Source: Rhizobiales bacterium 62-17
Lineage (GTDB): Bacteria; Pseudomonadota; Alphaproteobacteria; Rhizobiales; Beijerinckiaceae
NCBI GenBank assembly: GCA_001898965.1
Contig: MKVW01000001.1
Location: forward strand, 616,308-680,307
Length of the DNA: 64,000 bases
Direction: 5' to 3'
Shown here: piece after piece, positions 53,926-63,344 of the stretch
Layout: each line of letters opens with the position of its first letter
How positions within the stretch are numbered: the stretch's first letter is position 1
The notes under the pieces: generated by a model
What the model was told of the DNA's origin: nothing
Databases searched by the model: none
What the model saw: the letters and a program-made list of their open reading frames with translations, nothing else
Translations under genes and position numbers: made by a program

Positions 53926-54432
53926 ATGGCGGGCAGCGTCAACAAGGTCATTCTGATCGGCAATCTGGGCCGTGATCCGGAAGTGCGGCGCACCGGCAAT
54001 GGAGATCCGGTCGTCAATTTTTCCATCGCTACGACGGAATCCTGGCGCGACAAGGCCACCGGCGAGCGCAAGGACCGGACCGAATGGCACAACATCGTCA
54101 TTTTCAATGAGGCCCTGGGCAAGATCGCCGAGCAATATTGCAAGAAGGGCACGAAGGTTTATCTCGAGGGCCAATTGCAGACCCGCGAATACACCGACAA
54201 GGACGGCAATCAGCGCAAGTCGACGGAAGTCGTCCTGCAGCGTTTCCGCGGTGAGCTGACCTTGCTCGACAGCCGCCGCGACAGCGAAGGCGGCGGTTCC
54301 TATGGCGGTGGTGGTGGCTCCGAATTTGGCCGCTCCGCTCCGATGGAACAGCAGCGCCGCGTCTCCTCGGGCGGCGGTGGTGGTGGCGGCAACCGCGCCC
54401 CGGCGCCGATCGACGACGATATTCCGTTCTAG
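53926..54432 (+). CDS. ssb: Single-stranded DNA-binding protein
   Basis: A 168-residue OB-fold protein: MAGSVNKVILIGNLGRDPEVRRTGNGDPVVNFSIATTESW, the W-x-x-I segment TEWHNIVIFNEALGKIAEQY, and VYLEGQLQTREYTDKDGNQR. After residue 110 comes a Gly-rich linker, and the protein ends in the acidic interaction tip DDDIPF. The ATG at 53926 has GGAG 6 nt upstream; the earlier in-frame ATG at 53863 gives an unusual N-terminus. It protects ssDNA in replication, recombination and repair, and is expected to be SOS-responsive through the shared LexA box. Confidence 0.96.
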   Translation: MAGSVNKVILIGNLGRDPEVRRTGNGDPVVNFSIATTESWRDKATGERKDRTEWHNIVIFNEALGKIAEQYCKKGTKVYLEGQLQTREYTDKDGNQRKSTEVVLQRFRGELTLLDSRRDSEGGGSYGGGGGSEFGRSAPMEQQRRVSSGGGGGGGNRAPAPIDDDIPF

Positions 54433-54462
54433 TCGCTTATTCGATCGCGGCGCCGCGCCCCC

Positions 54463-55581
54463 ATGATCGTCGAGAAACGCGTCTTCGAACTGCCGCGCCT
54501 CGAAACGGTCGGTGGCGCCACGATCCGCGACGTGCGGGTGGGCTATGAGACCTATGGCACGCTGAACGCCGATCGCTCCAATGCGATCCTCGTCTGCCAT
54601 TATTTCTCCGGCACCAGCCATGCCGCCGGGCGCTACCGCGAAAGCGATGTTCTGCCCGGCTATTGGGATTATCTGATCGGTCCCGGCAAGGCGATCGACA
54701 CCGATCGCTATTTCGTCGTTTCCAGCGACACTTTGGTCAATCTCAGCGCCTACGCCCCGGCGGTGACGACCACGGGGCCGGCGAGCACTGATCCGGCCAC
54801 CGGCAAGCCCTATGGCCTGTCGTTTCCCTTCGTCACCATCGCCGATTTCGTGCGGGTGCAGAAAGCGCTGCTCGACCATCTCGGCATCGCCCATCTGCAT
54901 GCGGTGATGGGGCCGTCCATGGGCGGTCTGCAGACCTACGAATGGGCGGCGAGCTTCCCGGACATGATGGACCGCATCATCCCGGTGATCGCGGCTGCCG
55001 ATTCCGGCCCCTGGCTGACCGCCTGGCTCGATGTCTGGGCCTCGCCGATCCGTGTCGATCCGAACTGGAACGGCGGCGACTATTACGGCCGTCAGCCGCC
55101 GCTCCTGGGCCTGACGCAGGCGCTGAAGATCGTCACCCTGCATGCCAACCACTGGCACTGGGCTGAGAAATACATCGGCCCACGCTGGGCGCAGGAAGGG
55201 CGTGATCCGCTGGCCGCCCTCGACAACCGCTATCGCATCGAAGAAGTGCTGGAGGAAGCCGCCGCCGGCCGCGCCGCCGTCTCCGACGCCAACCACTTCC
55301 TCTATCTCGTCAAAGCCAATCAGGGCTTCATTCCGGGCCGTGGCGCGGGCGCCACGAGCGCTGCCGACGGGCTTAAGCGCATCAAGGCGCGCGCTTTGGT
55401 GCTTTATGCGCCCGCCGATCAGGTCTTCGCCGGCGAATGGGTCGAACGCACGGCGAAGACCATCGCGGCCAACGGCACATCCGTCGAAACGGCGCAGATC
55501 GAGGGTGATTTTGGGCATCTCAACGGCGTTCTGGGGCTCGGCAAACTGGGTCCTAAAATCGCGGAATTCCTCGCCCGTTAG
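54463..55581 (+). CDS. Homoserine O-acetyltransferase-family alpha/beta hydrolase (MetX-like)
   Basis: A 372-residue protein. Start VFELPRLETVGGATIRDVRVGYETYGTLN is typical of the MetX family. Catalytic residues: Ser in VMGPSMGGLQTYEWA near 153, Asp in VLYAPADQVF near 320 and His in GDFGHLNG near 350. Classical MetX has GGSMGGMQ, and homoserine-binding residues cannot be confirmed by eye. Position after ssb, with no metW, leaves it unclear whether this is the methionine enzyme or a paralogue acting on another acyl substrate. Confidence 0.8.
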   Translation: MIVEKRVFELPRLETVGGATIRDVRVGYETYGTLNADRSNAILVCHYFSGTSHAAGRYRESDVLPGYWDYLIGPGKAIDTDRYFVVSSDTLVNLSAYAPAVTTTGPASTDPATGKPYGLSFPFVTIADFVRVQKALLDHLGIAHLHAVMGPSMGGLQTYEWAASFPDMMDRIIPVIAAADSGPWLTAWLDVWASPIRVDPNWNGGDYYGRQPPLLGLTQALKIVTLHANHWHWAEKYIGPRWAQEGRDPLAALDNRYRIEEVLEEAAAGRAAVSDANHFLYLVKANQGFIPGRGAGATSAADGLKRIKARALVLYAPADQVFAGEWVERTAKTIAANGTSVETAQIEGDFGHLNGVLGLGKLGPKIAEFLAR

Positions 55582-55741
55582 AGGCTTCCTGCTGCGGCTT
55601 TTTCGTACTCATTTTTGCCGCCTGTAACGTATTGAATTAATTGATATAAATCGAACCGAAAGCGGCGCTTGAAATTGGCTTTTCGCGGCTGTTTCGGATA
55701 GATTGCGCTATTCGATTCTCAGTCCTTGGACCAACACCGCT

Positions 55742-58513
55742 TTGGCCGATCCTACCGACCCGCAAGATCCGACCGGCGCCGACCAGCCCGGTTCCGACAT
55801 TCGTCCCGTTTCCATCGTCGACGAGATGCAGCGCAGCTATCTCGATTACGCCATGAGCGTGATCGTCAGCCGTGCGCTGCCTGACGTGCGCGACGGCTTG
55901 AAGCCCGTGCATCGCCGCATCCTCTACACGATGTATGAGAACGGTTTTACGCCCGACAAGCCGCACAAGAAATCGGCGCGCGTCACCGGCGACACGATGG
56001 GTAAATACCATCCGCACGGCAACCTGGCGATCTACGACGCCTTGGTGCGCCTGGCGCAGCCGTTCTCTATGCGTCTGCCTTTGATCGACGGGCAGGGCAA
56101 TTTCGGTTCCGTCGACGGCGACAAGGCGGCGGCTGAACGTTACACGGAAGCGCGCCTCGACAAGTCGGCGCTGCCGCTGCTCGACGATCTCGACAAGGAT
56201 ACGGTCGATTTCACTCTGAACTATTCGGGCGAATTCGAAGAGCCGGTGGTCCTGCCGGCCAAATATCCCAATCTGCTCGTCAATGGCGCCGGCGGTATCG
56301 CCGTCGGCATGGCGACGAACATTCCGCCGCACAATCTCGGTGAAGTCATCGACGGCGTGCTGGCGATGATGGAAAAACCGCAGATCACGATCGACGAGCT
56401 GATCGAAATCATTCCCGGTCCCGATTTCCCGACCGGCGGTTCGATTCTAGGCCGTGGCGGCATCCGCTCGGCCTATCACCTCGGCCGTGGCTCGATCCTG
56501 GTGCGCGGCAAATATCACGTCGAGGAACTGCGCCGCGAACGCGAAGCCATCATCTTCACCGAGATTCCCTATCAGGTGAACAAGGCGGCGCTGATCGAGA
56601 AGATCGCCGAATTGGTGCGCGAGAAGCGCATCGAAGGCATTTCCGATCTGCGCGACGAATCCGACCGCGACGGCATGCGCGTCGTCATCGAGATCAAGCG
56701 TGATGCGGTGGCCGAGGTGGTGCTGAACCAGCTCTGGCGCTACACGCAGTTGCAGTCGACTTTCGGCGCCAACATGATCGCCTTGAATGGCGGTCGTCCG
56801 GAGACGCTGAACCTCTCCGATTTCCTGCGCGCCTTCCTCGACTTCCGCGAGGAGGTCGTCACCCGTCGCACGAAATTCCTGCTCGGCAAGGCGCGCGACA
56901 GCGCCCATGTGCAGGTCGGTCTCGCCATCGCGGTCGCCAATATCGACGAGGTCATCCGCCTTATCCGCACCTCGCCCGATGCGGCGACGGCGCGTGAAGC
57001 TTTGATGGGCCGCGATTGGCCAGCGAAAGACATGGCGCCGTTGATCGAGCTGATCGCCGATCCCAACCATGCGATGAATGCCGACGGCACTTATCGCCTG
57101 TCGGAAACGCAAGCGCGTGCCATTCTCGAATTGCGCCTGCAACGTCTGACCGCGCTCGGTCGTGACGAAATCGCCGAGGCCTTGAACAAGTTGGCGGTGG
57201 AGATCGCCGACTATCTCGACATCCTGCGTTCGCGCGGCCGTGTGATGACCATCATCCGCGAAGAGCTTGAGGAAGTTCGCAAGAACTTCGCCACGCCGCG
57301 CCGCACCAATATCCTCGAAACCGATGCGGACATGGAGGATGAAGACCTCATCCAGCGCGAGGAGATGGTCGTCACTGTTTCCCACGCCGGCTATGTCAAG
57401 CGCGTGCCGCTGTCGGCCTATCGGGCGCAGCGGCGCGGCGGCAAGGGCCGTTCCGGCATGCAGACGCGCGAGGAAGATTTCGTGCACCGCATGTTCGTCT
57501 CCTCGACGCATCAGCCGGTGCTGTTCTTCTCCTCGCTCGGTCAGGCCTACAAGGAAAAAGTGTGGCGTCTGCCGCTATCGGCGCCGCAGGCGCGCGGCAA
57601 GGCGCTGGTCAACATCCTGCCGCTCGATCAGGGCGAACGCATCACCACCATCATGCCGCTGCCCGAGGACGAGGACAGCTGGGATAAATACGACGTCATG
57701 TTCGCCACCACCCGTGGCACCGTGCGCCGTAACAAGCTCAGCGACTTCGCCCAGGTCAATCGCGCCGGCAAGATCGCGATGAAGATCGACGAAGGCGAGG
57801 CCATCGTCGACGTGAAAATCTGCTCCGAGGACGACGACGTCCTGCTGACCACCGCCAAGGGCCAGTGCATCCGCTTCCAGGTGGGTGACGTGCGCGTCTT
57901 CAAAGGCCGCGACTCCATGGGCGTGCGCGGCATCAATCTGGCCGATGGCGATGTCGTCATCTCGCTGGAAATTCTGCGCCATGTCGATGTCAGCGCCGAC
58001 GAGCGCGCCGCTTTCCTGCGCATGCGTCGCGCCGTTGCCGGCGAAACCGAGGAGGCTGTGGAAGCGGTCGAACCGGCGGAAAATGGCGAGGCCGAGGAAA
58101 CAACCGGTGCGCTCACCCTGTCGCAGGAACGCTATGTGGAACTGTCGGCGCTCGAAGAGGTCATTCTGACCGTTTCGTCGCGTGGCTACGGCAAGCGCAC
58201 TTCGTCCTATGAATATCGCACGGCGGGACGCGGCGGTAAGGGTATCGCCGCGATGGCGGTCAATGCCCGTAACGGCGACCTCGTCGCTTCGCTCAGCGTT
58301 GCCGAAAGCGATCAGATCATGCTCGTCACCGACGGGGGCCAGCTCATTCGCTGTCCGGTCGAAGGCATTCGCATCGCCGGCCGCGCCACCCAGGGCGTCA
58401 TCGTCTTCCGCACCGACGAGAGCGAGAAAGTCGTCTCGGTCGAGCGTATCGGCGAAGACGGCGAGGATGAGGGCGAAGCGGGCGCTGCCGACGCGGACGC
58501 CGGTTCGGAATAA
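55742..58513 (+). CDS. gyrA: DNA gyrase subunit A
   Basis: A 923-residue subunit from a TTG at 55742 (reads [10 protein letters not shown]); a TTG at 55703 would add 13 residues, and no ATG lies before the conserved core. Core marks: [39 protein letters not shown], catalytic Tyr134 in [10 protein letters not shown], and the GyrA box QRRGGKG in the C-terminal beta-pinwheel, which separates it from ParC. The quinolone region reads [16 protein letters not shown]: Asn94 and Leu95 stand where E. coli has Asp82 and Ser83, while Asp99 (E. coli 87) is kept. An acidic insert at about residues 765-790 and an acidic tail are present. Confidence 0.95.
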   Translation: MADPTDPQDPTGADQPGSDIRPVSIVDEMQRSYLDYAMSVIVSRALPDVRDGLKPVHRRILYTMYENGFTPDKPHKKSARVTGDTMGKYHPHGNLAIYDALVRLAQPFSMRLPLIDGQGNFGSVDGDKAAAERYTEARLDKSALPLLDDLDKDTVDFTLNYSGEFEEPVVLPAKYPNLLVNGAGGIAVGMATNIPPHNLGEVIDGVLAMMEKPQITIDELIEIIPGPDFPTGGSILGRGGIRSAYHLGRGSILVRGKYHVEELRREREAIIFTEIPYQVNKAALIEKIAELVREKRIEGISDLRDESDRDGMRVVIEIKRDAVAEVVLNQLWRYTQLQSTFGANMIALNGGRPETLNLSDFLRAFLDFREEVVTRRTKFLLGKARDSAHVQVGLAIAVANIDEVIRLIRTSPDAATAREALMGRDWPAKDMAPLIELIADPNHAMNADGTYRLSETQARAILELRLQRLTALGRDEIAEALNKLAVEIADYLDILRSRGRVMTIIREELEEVRKNFATPRRTNILETDADMEDEDLIQREEMVVTVSHAGYVKRVPLSAYRAQRRGGKGRSGMQTREEDFVHRMFVSSTHQPVLFFSSLGQAYKEKVWRLPLSAPQARGKALVNILPLDQGERITTIMPLPEDEDSWDKYDVMFATTRGTVRRNKLSDFAQVNRAGKIAMKIDEGEAIVDVKICSEDDDVLLTTAKGQCIRFQVGDVRVFKGRDSMGVRGINLADGDVVISLEILRHVDVSADERAAFLRMRRAVAGETEEAVEAVEPAENGEAEETTGALTLSQERYVELSALEEVILTVSSRGYGKRTSSYEYRTAGRGGKGIAAMAVNARNGDLVASLSVAESDQIMLVTDGGQLIRCPVEGIRIAGRATQGVIVFRTDESEKVVSVERIGEDGEDEGEAGAADADAGSE

Positions 58514-59181
58514 TGGCTGTCGCGGAAGCTGAATTCGATCTCGTCATCTTCGACTGCGATGGCGTGCTGATCAATTCGGAAGAGATCGCCAGCCAGGTCT
58601 GCGCCGAGGCGGTAGCCGAACTCGGCCTGATCATGACGCCCTATGACTATGCCAGCCGTTACGCTGGCATGCCGGTGGCGGAAGCCTGGCGCCGCGTCGA
58701 AGCCGATAGCGGCAAGCCGCTGCCGGATGGTTTTCGCGACAGGGTCGACACGGAAATCCGCCGCCGTTTTGATATTGAGCTGGCTACGATCGACGGCATG
58801 GTCGATGTGTTGCGCGAAAGCGCCCATCCGCGCTGCGTCGCCTCGTCGACCCGTTTGCCGCTGCTGCAGAAGAACCTGACCAAGACCGGCCTGATCGATT
58901 TTTTCGCGCCCGGCGTGTTCTCGGTCACCCAGGTCAAGCGCGGTAAGCCGGCGCCGGACGTGTTTCTTTATGCCGCCTCGCAAATGGGCGCCGATCCCTC
59001 GCGCTGCATCGTGGTCGAGGATTCCGTTGCCGGCGTCACCGCCGGGCGGCGGGCTGGCATGGAGGTGATCGGCTTCATGGGCGGAGGGCATTCCTCGCCG
59101 GCGATCAAGGCTTCGCTGGAACAGGCGGGTGCGCGGCGGATCGCGGCGAATGCCGTGGCGCTGAAATCTTTCCTCGCTTAA
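58513..59181 (+). CDS. HAD-superfamily phosphatase (beta-phosphoglucomutase-like)
   Basis: A 222-residue hydrolase with FDCDGVLINSEEI (nucleophile Asp-x-Asp), CVASSTRLPLLQKNL (motif II Ser/Thr), KRGKPAPDVFLYAA (Lys) and VVEDSVAGVTAGRRAGM (acidic motif). It has an alpha-helical cap after motif I, subfamily IA. The start overlaps the gyrA stop by one base, so it is translated from the gyrA message. Small sugar phosphates or phosphoglycolate are usual substrates; none can be picked. Confidence 0.9.
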   Translation: MAVAEAEFDLVIFDCDGVLINSEEIASQVCAEAVAELGLIMTPYDYASRYAGMPVAEAWRRVEADSGKPLPDGFRDRVDTEIRRRFDIELATIDGMVDVLRESAHPRCVASSTRLPLLQKNLTKTGLIDFFAPGVFSVTQVKRGKPAPDVFLYAASQMGADPSRCIVVEDSVAGVTAGRRAGMEVIGFMGGGHSSPAIKASLEQAGARRIAANAVALKSFLA

Positions 59182-59855
59182 CGCGCCCCGGCCTTCGTCA
59201 GAATGTCGACCATGGCAGCGTAGCCGCGCTGCCGCGCATGGGCGAGCGGTGAGACGCCCTGTCGATCGGCGATGTCGGGGTTGGCGCCGGCCTGCATCAG
59301 ATAGCGCAGCGTCGCTTGATGGCGCGGACCGCCGTTGCCGAGCACGATCGATTCCATCAGGGCGGTCCAACCGAGATTGTTGGCGTGATCGAGCGGTGCG
59401 CCAGCAGCGATCAGCAGGCGCACGACCTCTTCGTGGCCAAGGTGAGCGGCGGCGATCAACGCTGTGCCGTCGTAGACACTGGTGATCAGTTTTGCCGAAG
59501 CGCCGCCATCAAGCAGGATTTTCAAGGTCTGCGGATCGTCGGCGACGGCTGCGACGGTCACGGCATCATATTTTTGCTGGTCCAGCGCCGCTGTGCTCGC
59601 GCCCGCTGCCAGGAGGGCTTTGATGGCGCCGTGCTGTTTCCGGAACGTCGCGACAATCAGGGCCGTGCGGCCGTTGCCGTCGCGTTGTTCCCGCTGCTCC
59701 GCATTGCCGGCCAGTTGGCTGATGCTGCCGGTGTCGCCCTGAGCAGCGGCGGCCATCAGCCCGCGATAGCCGAGCAATTCCTGCTCACTGGGCGCGATCT
59801 GGGCCTGGGCCGCCCCACCGAGCAGGCCAGCGACGACGAGCAGCCAAATCCGCAT
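59178..59855 (-). CDS. Exported ankyrin-repeat protein
   Basis: A 225-residue protein from the ATG at 59855 (preceded by GGGGGA), with signal peptide MRIWLLVVAGLLGGAAQAQ. About four to five ankyrin repeats follow: LMAAAAQGDTGSISQLAG, NGRTALIVATFRKQHGAIKALLAAGA, GTALIAAAHLGHEEVVRLLIAAGA and GWTALMESIVLGNG...LRYLMQAGA. Such proteins bind partners in the periplasm; some protect against peroxide or inhibit enzymes. It is convergent with the HAD gene (4-bp overlap) and divergent from coaD. Confidence 0.87.
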   Translation of the reverse strand: MRIWLLVVAGLLGGAAQAQIAPSEQELLGYRGLMAAAAQGDTGSISQLAGNAEQREQRDGNGRTALIVATFRKQHGAIKALLAAGASTAALDQQKYDAVTVAAVADDPQTLKILLDGGASAKLITSVYDGTALIAAAHLGHEEVVRLLIAAGAPLDHANNLGWTALMESIVLGNGGPRHQATLRYLMQAGANPDIADRQGVSPLAHARQRGYAAMVDILTKAGAR

Positions 59856-59931
59856 GAATCCCCCAAAAATCGCGCCATAAAGCGTCGCATCCACCCTTGC
59901 GCCCTCTGGGCAGCAAGGTAGTCTGCCGGCC

Positions 59932-60432
59932 ATGACTCGCATAGCGCTCTACACCGGATCTTTTGATCCTATCACGAATGGCCATCTCGACGTGCTGCGC
60001 GGGGGCGCTGTCTGCTGCGACAAGATCATTGTCGCCATCGGCGTCAATCCCGGCAAAACGCCGCTTTTCCCGGTCGAGGAAAAGGCCGCGCTGATTATCG
60101 AGACGACCCGTGATATCGCCGCCAAAACCGGCTGCCAGATTGAAACCGCCACGTTCACCGGCCTGGCCGTGACGGCGGCGCGGGACAAGGGCGCGACCAT
60201 TCTGCTGCGCGGCCTGCGTGACGGCACCGATCTGGATTATGAAATGCAGATGGCGGGCATGAATGCCCAAATGGCCCCCGACGTTCAGACCGTATTCCTG
60301 CCGGCTTCGCCCGCAGTCCGCCATATTACCGCGACATTGGTGCGTCAGATCGCTTCCATGGGTGGTGATATCTCAGCTTTCACGCCGCCCGCGGTCGCCA
60401 AAGCGCTGAAAGCCAAGTTCGCCGCGCGCTGA
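59932..60432 (+). CDS. coaD: Phosphopantetheine adenylyltransferase
   Basis: A 166-residue nucleotidyltransferase for the fourth step of CoA synthesis (4'-phosphopantetheine + ATP to dephospho-CoA). [14 protein letters not shown] carries the T/HxGH motif; [20 protein letters not shown], then [18 protein letters not shown] (ISSTxVR-type motif) complete the family pattern. The length is standard. It is followed 38 bp later by the Tat-type cyclophilin gene. Confidence 0.96.
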   Translation: MTRIALYTGSFDPITNGHLDVLRGGAVCCDKIIVAIGVNPGKTPLFPVEEKAALIIETTRDIAAKTGCQIETATFTGLAVTAARDKGATILLRGLRDGTDLDYEMQMAGMNAQMAPDVQTVFLPASPAVRHITATLVRQIASMGGDISAFTPPAVAKALKAKFAAR

Positions 60433-60470
60433 TCGCCCGGCCGCCCCGTTTCGTTCACAAGGGAACATTC

Positions 60471-61040
60471 ATGAAGATCGATCGTCGTCAATTCACGCTC
60501 GCCACGCTGGCCACGGCCACGGCTTCCTCGGCTTTTGCGCAAGCAGCTTCGGCGCAAGCGAGCGATCCTGACAACACGGTGTTCCTGGATTTGAAGGACG
60601 GGCGCGTCGTCATTCGCCTGCGGCCCGATCTTGCGCCCAAGCATGTGGCGCAGATCAAAACCCTGGTGAAGCAAGGCTTCTACGACGGCATCGTTTTTCA
60701 CCGCGTGATCGATGGCTTCATGGCGCAGACCGGCGATCCCACGGGTACCGGCACCGGCAAGTCCAGCCTGCCCAATATTCCCGCTGAATTCACCGCGACG
60801 CCGTTCAAGCGTGGCACGCTCGGCATGGCGCGCTCGCAACTGCCGGATTCGGCCAATTCGCAGTTCTTCATCTGCTTTGGCGACGCCTCGTTCTTGAACA
60901 ACCAATATACTGTGTTCGGCGAAGTGGTGTCGGGCATGGAATTCGTCGACAAGATCAAGAAGGGATCTTCGTCGCAGAACGGTCAAGTGACGAGCCCGGA
61001 CAAGATCGTGCGCATGCGCATGGCTTCGGACGCCAAGTAG
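60471..61040 (+). CDS. Cyclophilin-type peptidyl-prolyl isomerase, exported (twin-arginine-like signal)
   Basis: A 189-residue isomerase. MKIDRRQFTLATLATATASSAFAQ has an RR-x-F-T motif like Tat leaders. The cyclophilin core has GFYDGIVFHRVIDGFMAQTGDPTGTGTGKSS, ANSQFFICFGDASFLNNQYTVFGEVVSGM, keeping the catalytic Arg (FHRV) and Phe (QFFI). It should assist folding in the periplasm. It is in one block with coaD, a TonB-C-like protein and a second, cytoplasmic cyclophilin. Confidence 0.92.
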   Translation: MKIDRRQFTLATLATATASSAFAQAASAQASDPDNTVFLDLKDGRVVIRLRPDLAPKHVAQIKTLVKQGFYDGIVFHRVIDGFMAQTGDPTGTGTGKSSLPNIPAEFTATPFKRGTLGMARSQLPDSANSQFFICFGDASFLNNQYTVFGEVVSGMEFVDKIKKGSSSQNGQVTSPDKIVRMRMASDAK

Positions 61041-61077
61041 TCCGATTACGACAAAAGAGTTCGATTAGGAGAGTATG

Positions 61078-61689
61078 ATGGTGTGGCGTCGCATGGCCTT
61101 TACAGGAGCTATTGCGGCGCTCGCCATGGTGCCGACGCAAGAGCTGTCGGCCCAATATTACTATCAGCGCCACTACGGCCAGATTCCTTCGCCCACCAAA
61201 CATCTGGGCGAAATCCGCCCGAAACAGAAATGGCTTGGCAAGCTGCGCGGACCACAGGGCTATCTCACCCCGCCGGCTTCGACGGTCATCCCGCCTGTTG
61301 GTGGTGGTTTCGTTATGCAGGCGCAAAAGCCGCAGAACGCTGCACCAGCCACGCCCGACGACCAGGATGGGCTGCATACGGCGCGCGAAATTCCCGACCG
61401 CATCCTGTCCTGCTGGACGCCGCCCGCTAACCCGCTCGCCGACCTGGAAGTGACTGTCCGCATGAGCTTTTCGCGCAGCGGCTCGATTATTGGCGAACCC
61501 CGTATTACTTATGTGAAGGCGGGCAGGGACGAGATTTTGCGCGATGCGGTACGCTCGTCCATCCTGTCGGCGGTGCGCGCCTGCACGCCGCTGAGGTTTA
61601 CCCCCGCCTTTGGAAAGGCTATTGCGGGGCGCAGTTTTGCCATTCGCTTCATTGCGCCGGCCGCCAAGAAGCCTGTGAATTCCATTTAA
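61078..61689 (+). CDS. Exported protein with TonB/TolA C-terminal-like domain
   Basis: A 203-residue protein; the second ATG (61078) has GGAG 6 nt upstream and an ATG directly before is also possible. Signal peptide MVWRRMAFTGAIAALAMVPTQELSAQ. A Tyr/Lys/Pro-rich middle follows (YYYQRHYGQIPSP). The last 90 residues (ILSCWTPPANPLADLEVTVRMSFSRSGSIIGEP, then ILSAVRACTPLRFTPAFG and FAIRFIAP) resemble the TonB/TolA C-terminal fold in a stand-alone form. It lies between two cyclophilin genes, 37 bp and 18 bp away. The role is unknown, perhaps envelope-related. Confidence 0.7.
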   Translation: MVWRRMAFTGAIAALAMVPTQELSAQYYYQRHYGQIPSPTKHLGEIRPKQKWLGKLRGPQGYLTPPASTVIPPVGGGFVMQAQKPQNAAPATPDDQDGLHTAREIPDRILSCWTPPANPLADLEVTVRMSFSRSGSIIGEPRITYVKAGRDEILRDAVRSSILSAVRACTPLRFTPAFGKAIAGRSFAIRFIAPAAKKPVNSI

Positions 61690-61707
61690 GCCCACCGAGG
61701 AGACAGT

Positions 61708-62163
61708 ATGTCTGACGAAGGAAATACCCTGACGCTTGAAACGACCAAAGGCCCGGTCGTCATCCGCATGCGTCCCGATCTCGCGCCCAACCATGTCGAA
61801 CACATCAAGAAGCTTGTCGGTGAAGGCTTCTACGACGGCATCGTCTTCCATCGCGTCATCGATGGCTTCATGGCGCAGACCGGCTGCCCGCATGGCACCG
61901 GCACTGGCGGTTCGAAATATCCGAACCTGAAAGCCGAGTTCAACAGCGAGCCGCATGTGCGCGGCATCTGCTCGATGGCCCGTGCGCAGAATCCGGATTC
62001 GGCCAATTCGCAGTTCTTCATCGTGTTCGACGATGCCCGCTTCCTCGACCGTCAATATACGGTGTGGGGCGAGGTCACCTCCGGCATGGAGAATGTCGAC
62101 AAGATCAAGCGCGGCGAGCCCGTGCGCGATCCTGACAAGATCATCTCGGCCAAGATGAGCTGA
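61708..62163 (+). CDS. ppiB: Cyclophilin-type peptidyl-prolyl isomerase, cytoplasmic
   Basis: A 151-residue isomerase without signal peptide, started behind GAGGAGAC. The core is close to that of the exported paralogue: GFYDGIVFHRVIDGFMAQTG, ANSQFFIVFDDARFLDRQYTVWGEV, with catalytic Arg and Phe kept. The Trp in TVWGEV (cyclosporin-binding Trp position of eukaryotic cyclophilins) is replaced by Phe in the exported copy. Strong similarity of the two suggests a local duplication with later retargeting. Confidence 0.94.
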   Translation: MSDEGNTLTLETTKGPVVIRMRPDLAPNHVEHIKKLVGEGFYDGIVFHRVIDGFMAQTGCPHGTGTGGSKYPNLKAEFNSEPHVRGICSMARAQNPDSANSQFFIVFDDARFLDRQYTVWGEVTSGMENVDKIKRGEPVRDPDKIISAKMS

Positions 62164-62193
62164 GTTTAGTCCGAACTTTTGGATTAGTCTGAT

Positions 62194-62217
62194 CGGCCGG
62201 ATGTCCGCATCCGGCCG
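62194..62217. terminator. Strong hairpin between ppiB and queA
   Basis: A perfect 10-bp stem CGGCCGGATG / CATCCGGCCG with loop TCCG, 31 bp after the ppiB stop. No T run follows on either strand, so it may be a processing or stability element rather than an intrinsic terminator. It buries the GTG at 62217, which argues against that codon as the queA start. Confidence 0.55.
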
Positions 62218-62240
62218 TGATCCGTTTAAGGAAGCGTCTC

Positions 62241-63344
62241 TTGCGTGTCGATCTGTTCGACTTCGATCTCCCGGAAGATCGCATCGCTTTGCGCCCGGCC
62301 GAGCCGCGCGACAGCGCGCGGATGCTGGTCGTCGAACCCGACGCGCCGCTGAGCGATCATATCGTCCGCGAGTTGCCGACATTTCTGCGACCAGGTGACG
62401 TCGTCGTCGTCAATGACACGAAGGTGATCCCGGCACGGCTGAGCGGCATCCGCGTGCGCGGTGAAGCGGTGGCGCGCATCGAGGCGACCTTGCATAAGCG
62501 CGAAGGCGACAACCGCTGGCGCGCTTTCGTCCGCCCCGCCAAGAAGCTCAATGTCGGCGAGCGCATTCGCTTCGGCGACAGTTCCGAAAGCATGGCCTGT
62601 CTGATGGCCAGTCTCGATGCCGAAGTGATCGAGAAAGGCGAGGGTGGCGAGGCGCTGTTGGAATTCGCGCTCACGGGCGCGGCGCTCGACGATGCGATCG
62701 TCAATCTCGGCACCATGCCGCTGCCGCCCTATATCGCGTCCAAACGCGGTGAAGACGCGCACGATGCCAGCGACTATCAAACCTTGTTCGCGCGCGAGAG
62801 CGGCGCCGTGGCGGCTCCGACCGCTGGCCTGCATTTCACGCCGGAGCTTGTCGCAGCGCTTGAAGCGCGCGGCGTGACGATTCACAAAGTGACCTTGCAT
62901 GTGGGGGCAGGCACCTTCCTGCCGGTGAAGGCCGACGATACGGCCGAACATCGCATGCATGCCGAATATGGCGTCATCACCCCTGCGGTGGCTGAGGCCC
63001 TCAACAGGGCCCGCCGCGCGGGCGGTCGCCTGCTGGCGATCGGCACCACCAGCCTGCGCATTCTCGAAACGGCGGTGGACGAGCAGGGCGTCATCCATCC
63101 GATCGGCAAGGATACGTCGATCTTCATCACGCCGGGCTATCGCTTCCGCGCCATCGACATGCTTCTCACCAATTTCCACCTGCCACGCTCGACCCTGTTC
63201 ATGCTGGTTTCGGCCTTCGGCGGTTTGGCGGCGATGAAGGCGGCCTATGCCCATGCCATCGCGACCGGCTATCGCTTCTACAGCTATGGCGATTGCTGCC
63301 TGTTGACGCGCGCGGCCGATCCGACCAAGACCATGCTCTCATGA
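62241..63344 (+). CDS. queA: S-adenosylmethionine:tRNA ribosyltransferase-isomerase
   Basis: A 367-residue enzyme of queuosine synthesis that transfers the ribosyl part of SAM to preQ1 in tRNA. The start is TTG at 62241 (reads [29 protein letters not shown]), 6 nt after AAGGAAG; a GTG at 62217 is in a hairpin. Family marks: [45 protein letters not shown] and [21 protein letters not shown]. The stop overlaps the tgt start by 4 bp (ATGA). Confidence 0.95.
   Translation: MRVDLFDFDLPEDRIALRPAEPRDSARMLVVEPDAPLSDHIVRELPTFLRPGDVVVVNDTKVIPARLSGIRVRGEAVARIEATLHKREGDNRWRAFVRPAKKLNVGERIRFGDSSESMACLMASLDAEVIEKGEGGEALLEFALTGAALDDAIVNLGTMPLPPYIASKRGEDAHDASDYQTLFARESGAVAAPTAGLHFTPELVAALEARGVTIHKVTLHVGAGTFLPVKADDTAEHRMHAEYGVITPAVAEALNRARRAGGRLLAIGTTSLRILETAVDEQGVIHPIGKDTSIFITPGYRFRAIDMLLTNFHLPRSTLFMLVSAFGGLAAMKAAYAHAIATGYRFYSYGDCCLLTRAADPTKTMLS

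Noticed and set aside
53641..55518. A 625-codon reverse ORF over ssb and the metX-like gene
   Set aside because: Shadow of two well-supported forward genes; it also runs through the LexA box region.
55742..58513. ParC instead of GyrA
   Set aside because: The GyrA box QRRGGKG, the six-bladed C-terminal domain length and the acidic tail point to GyrA.
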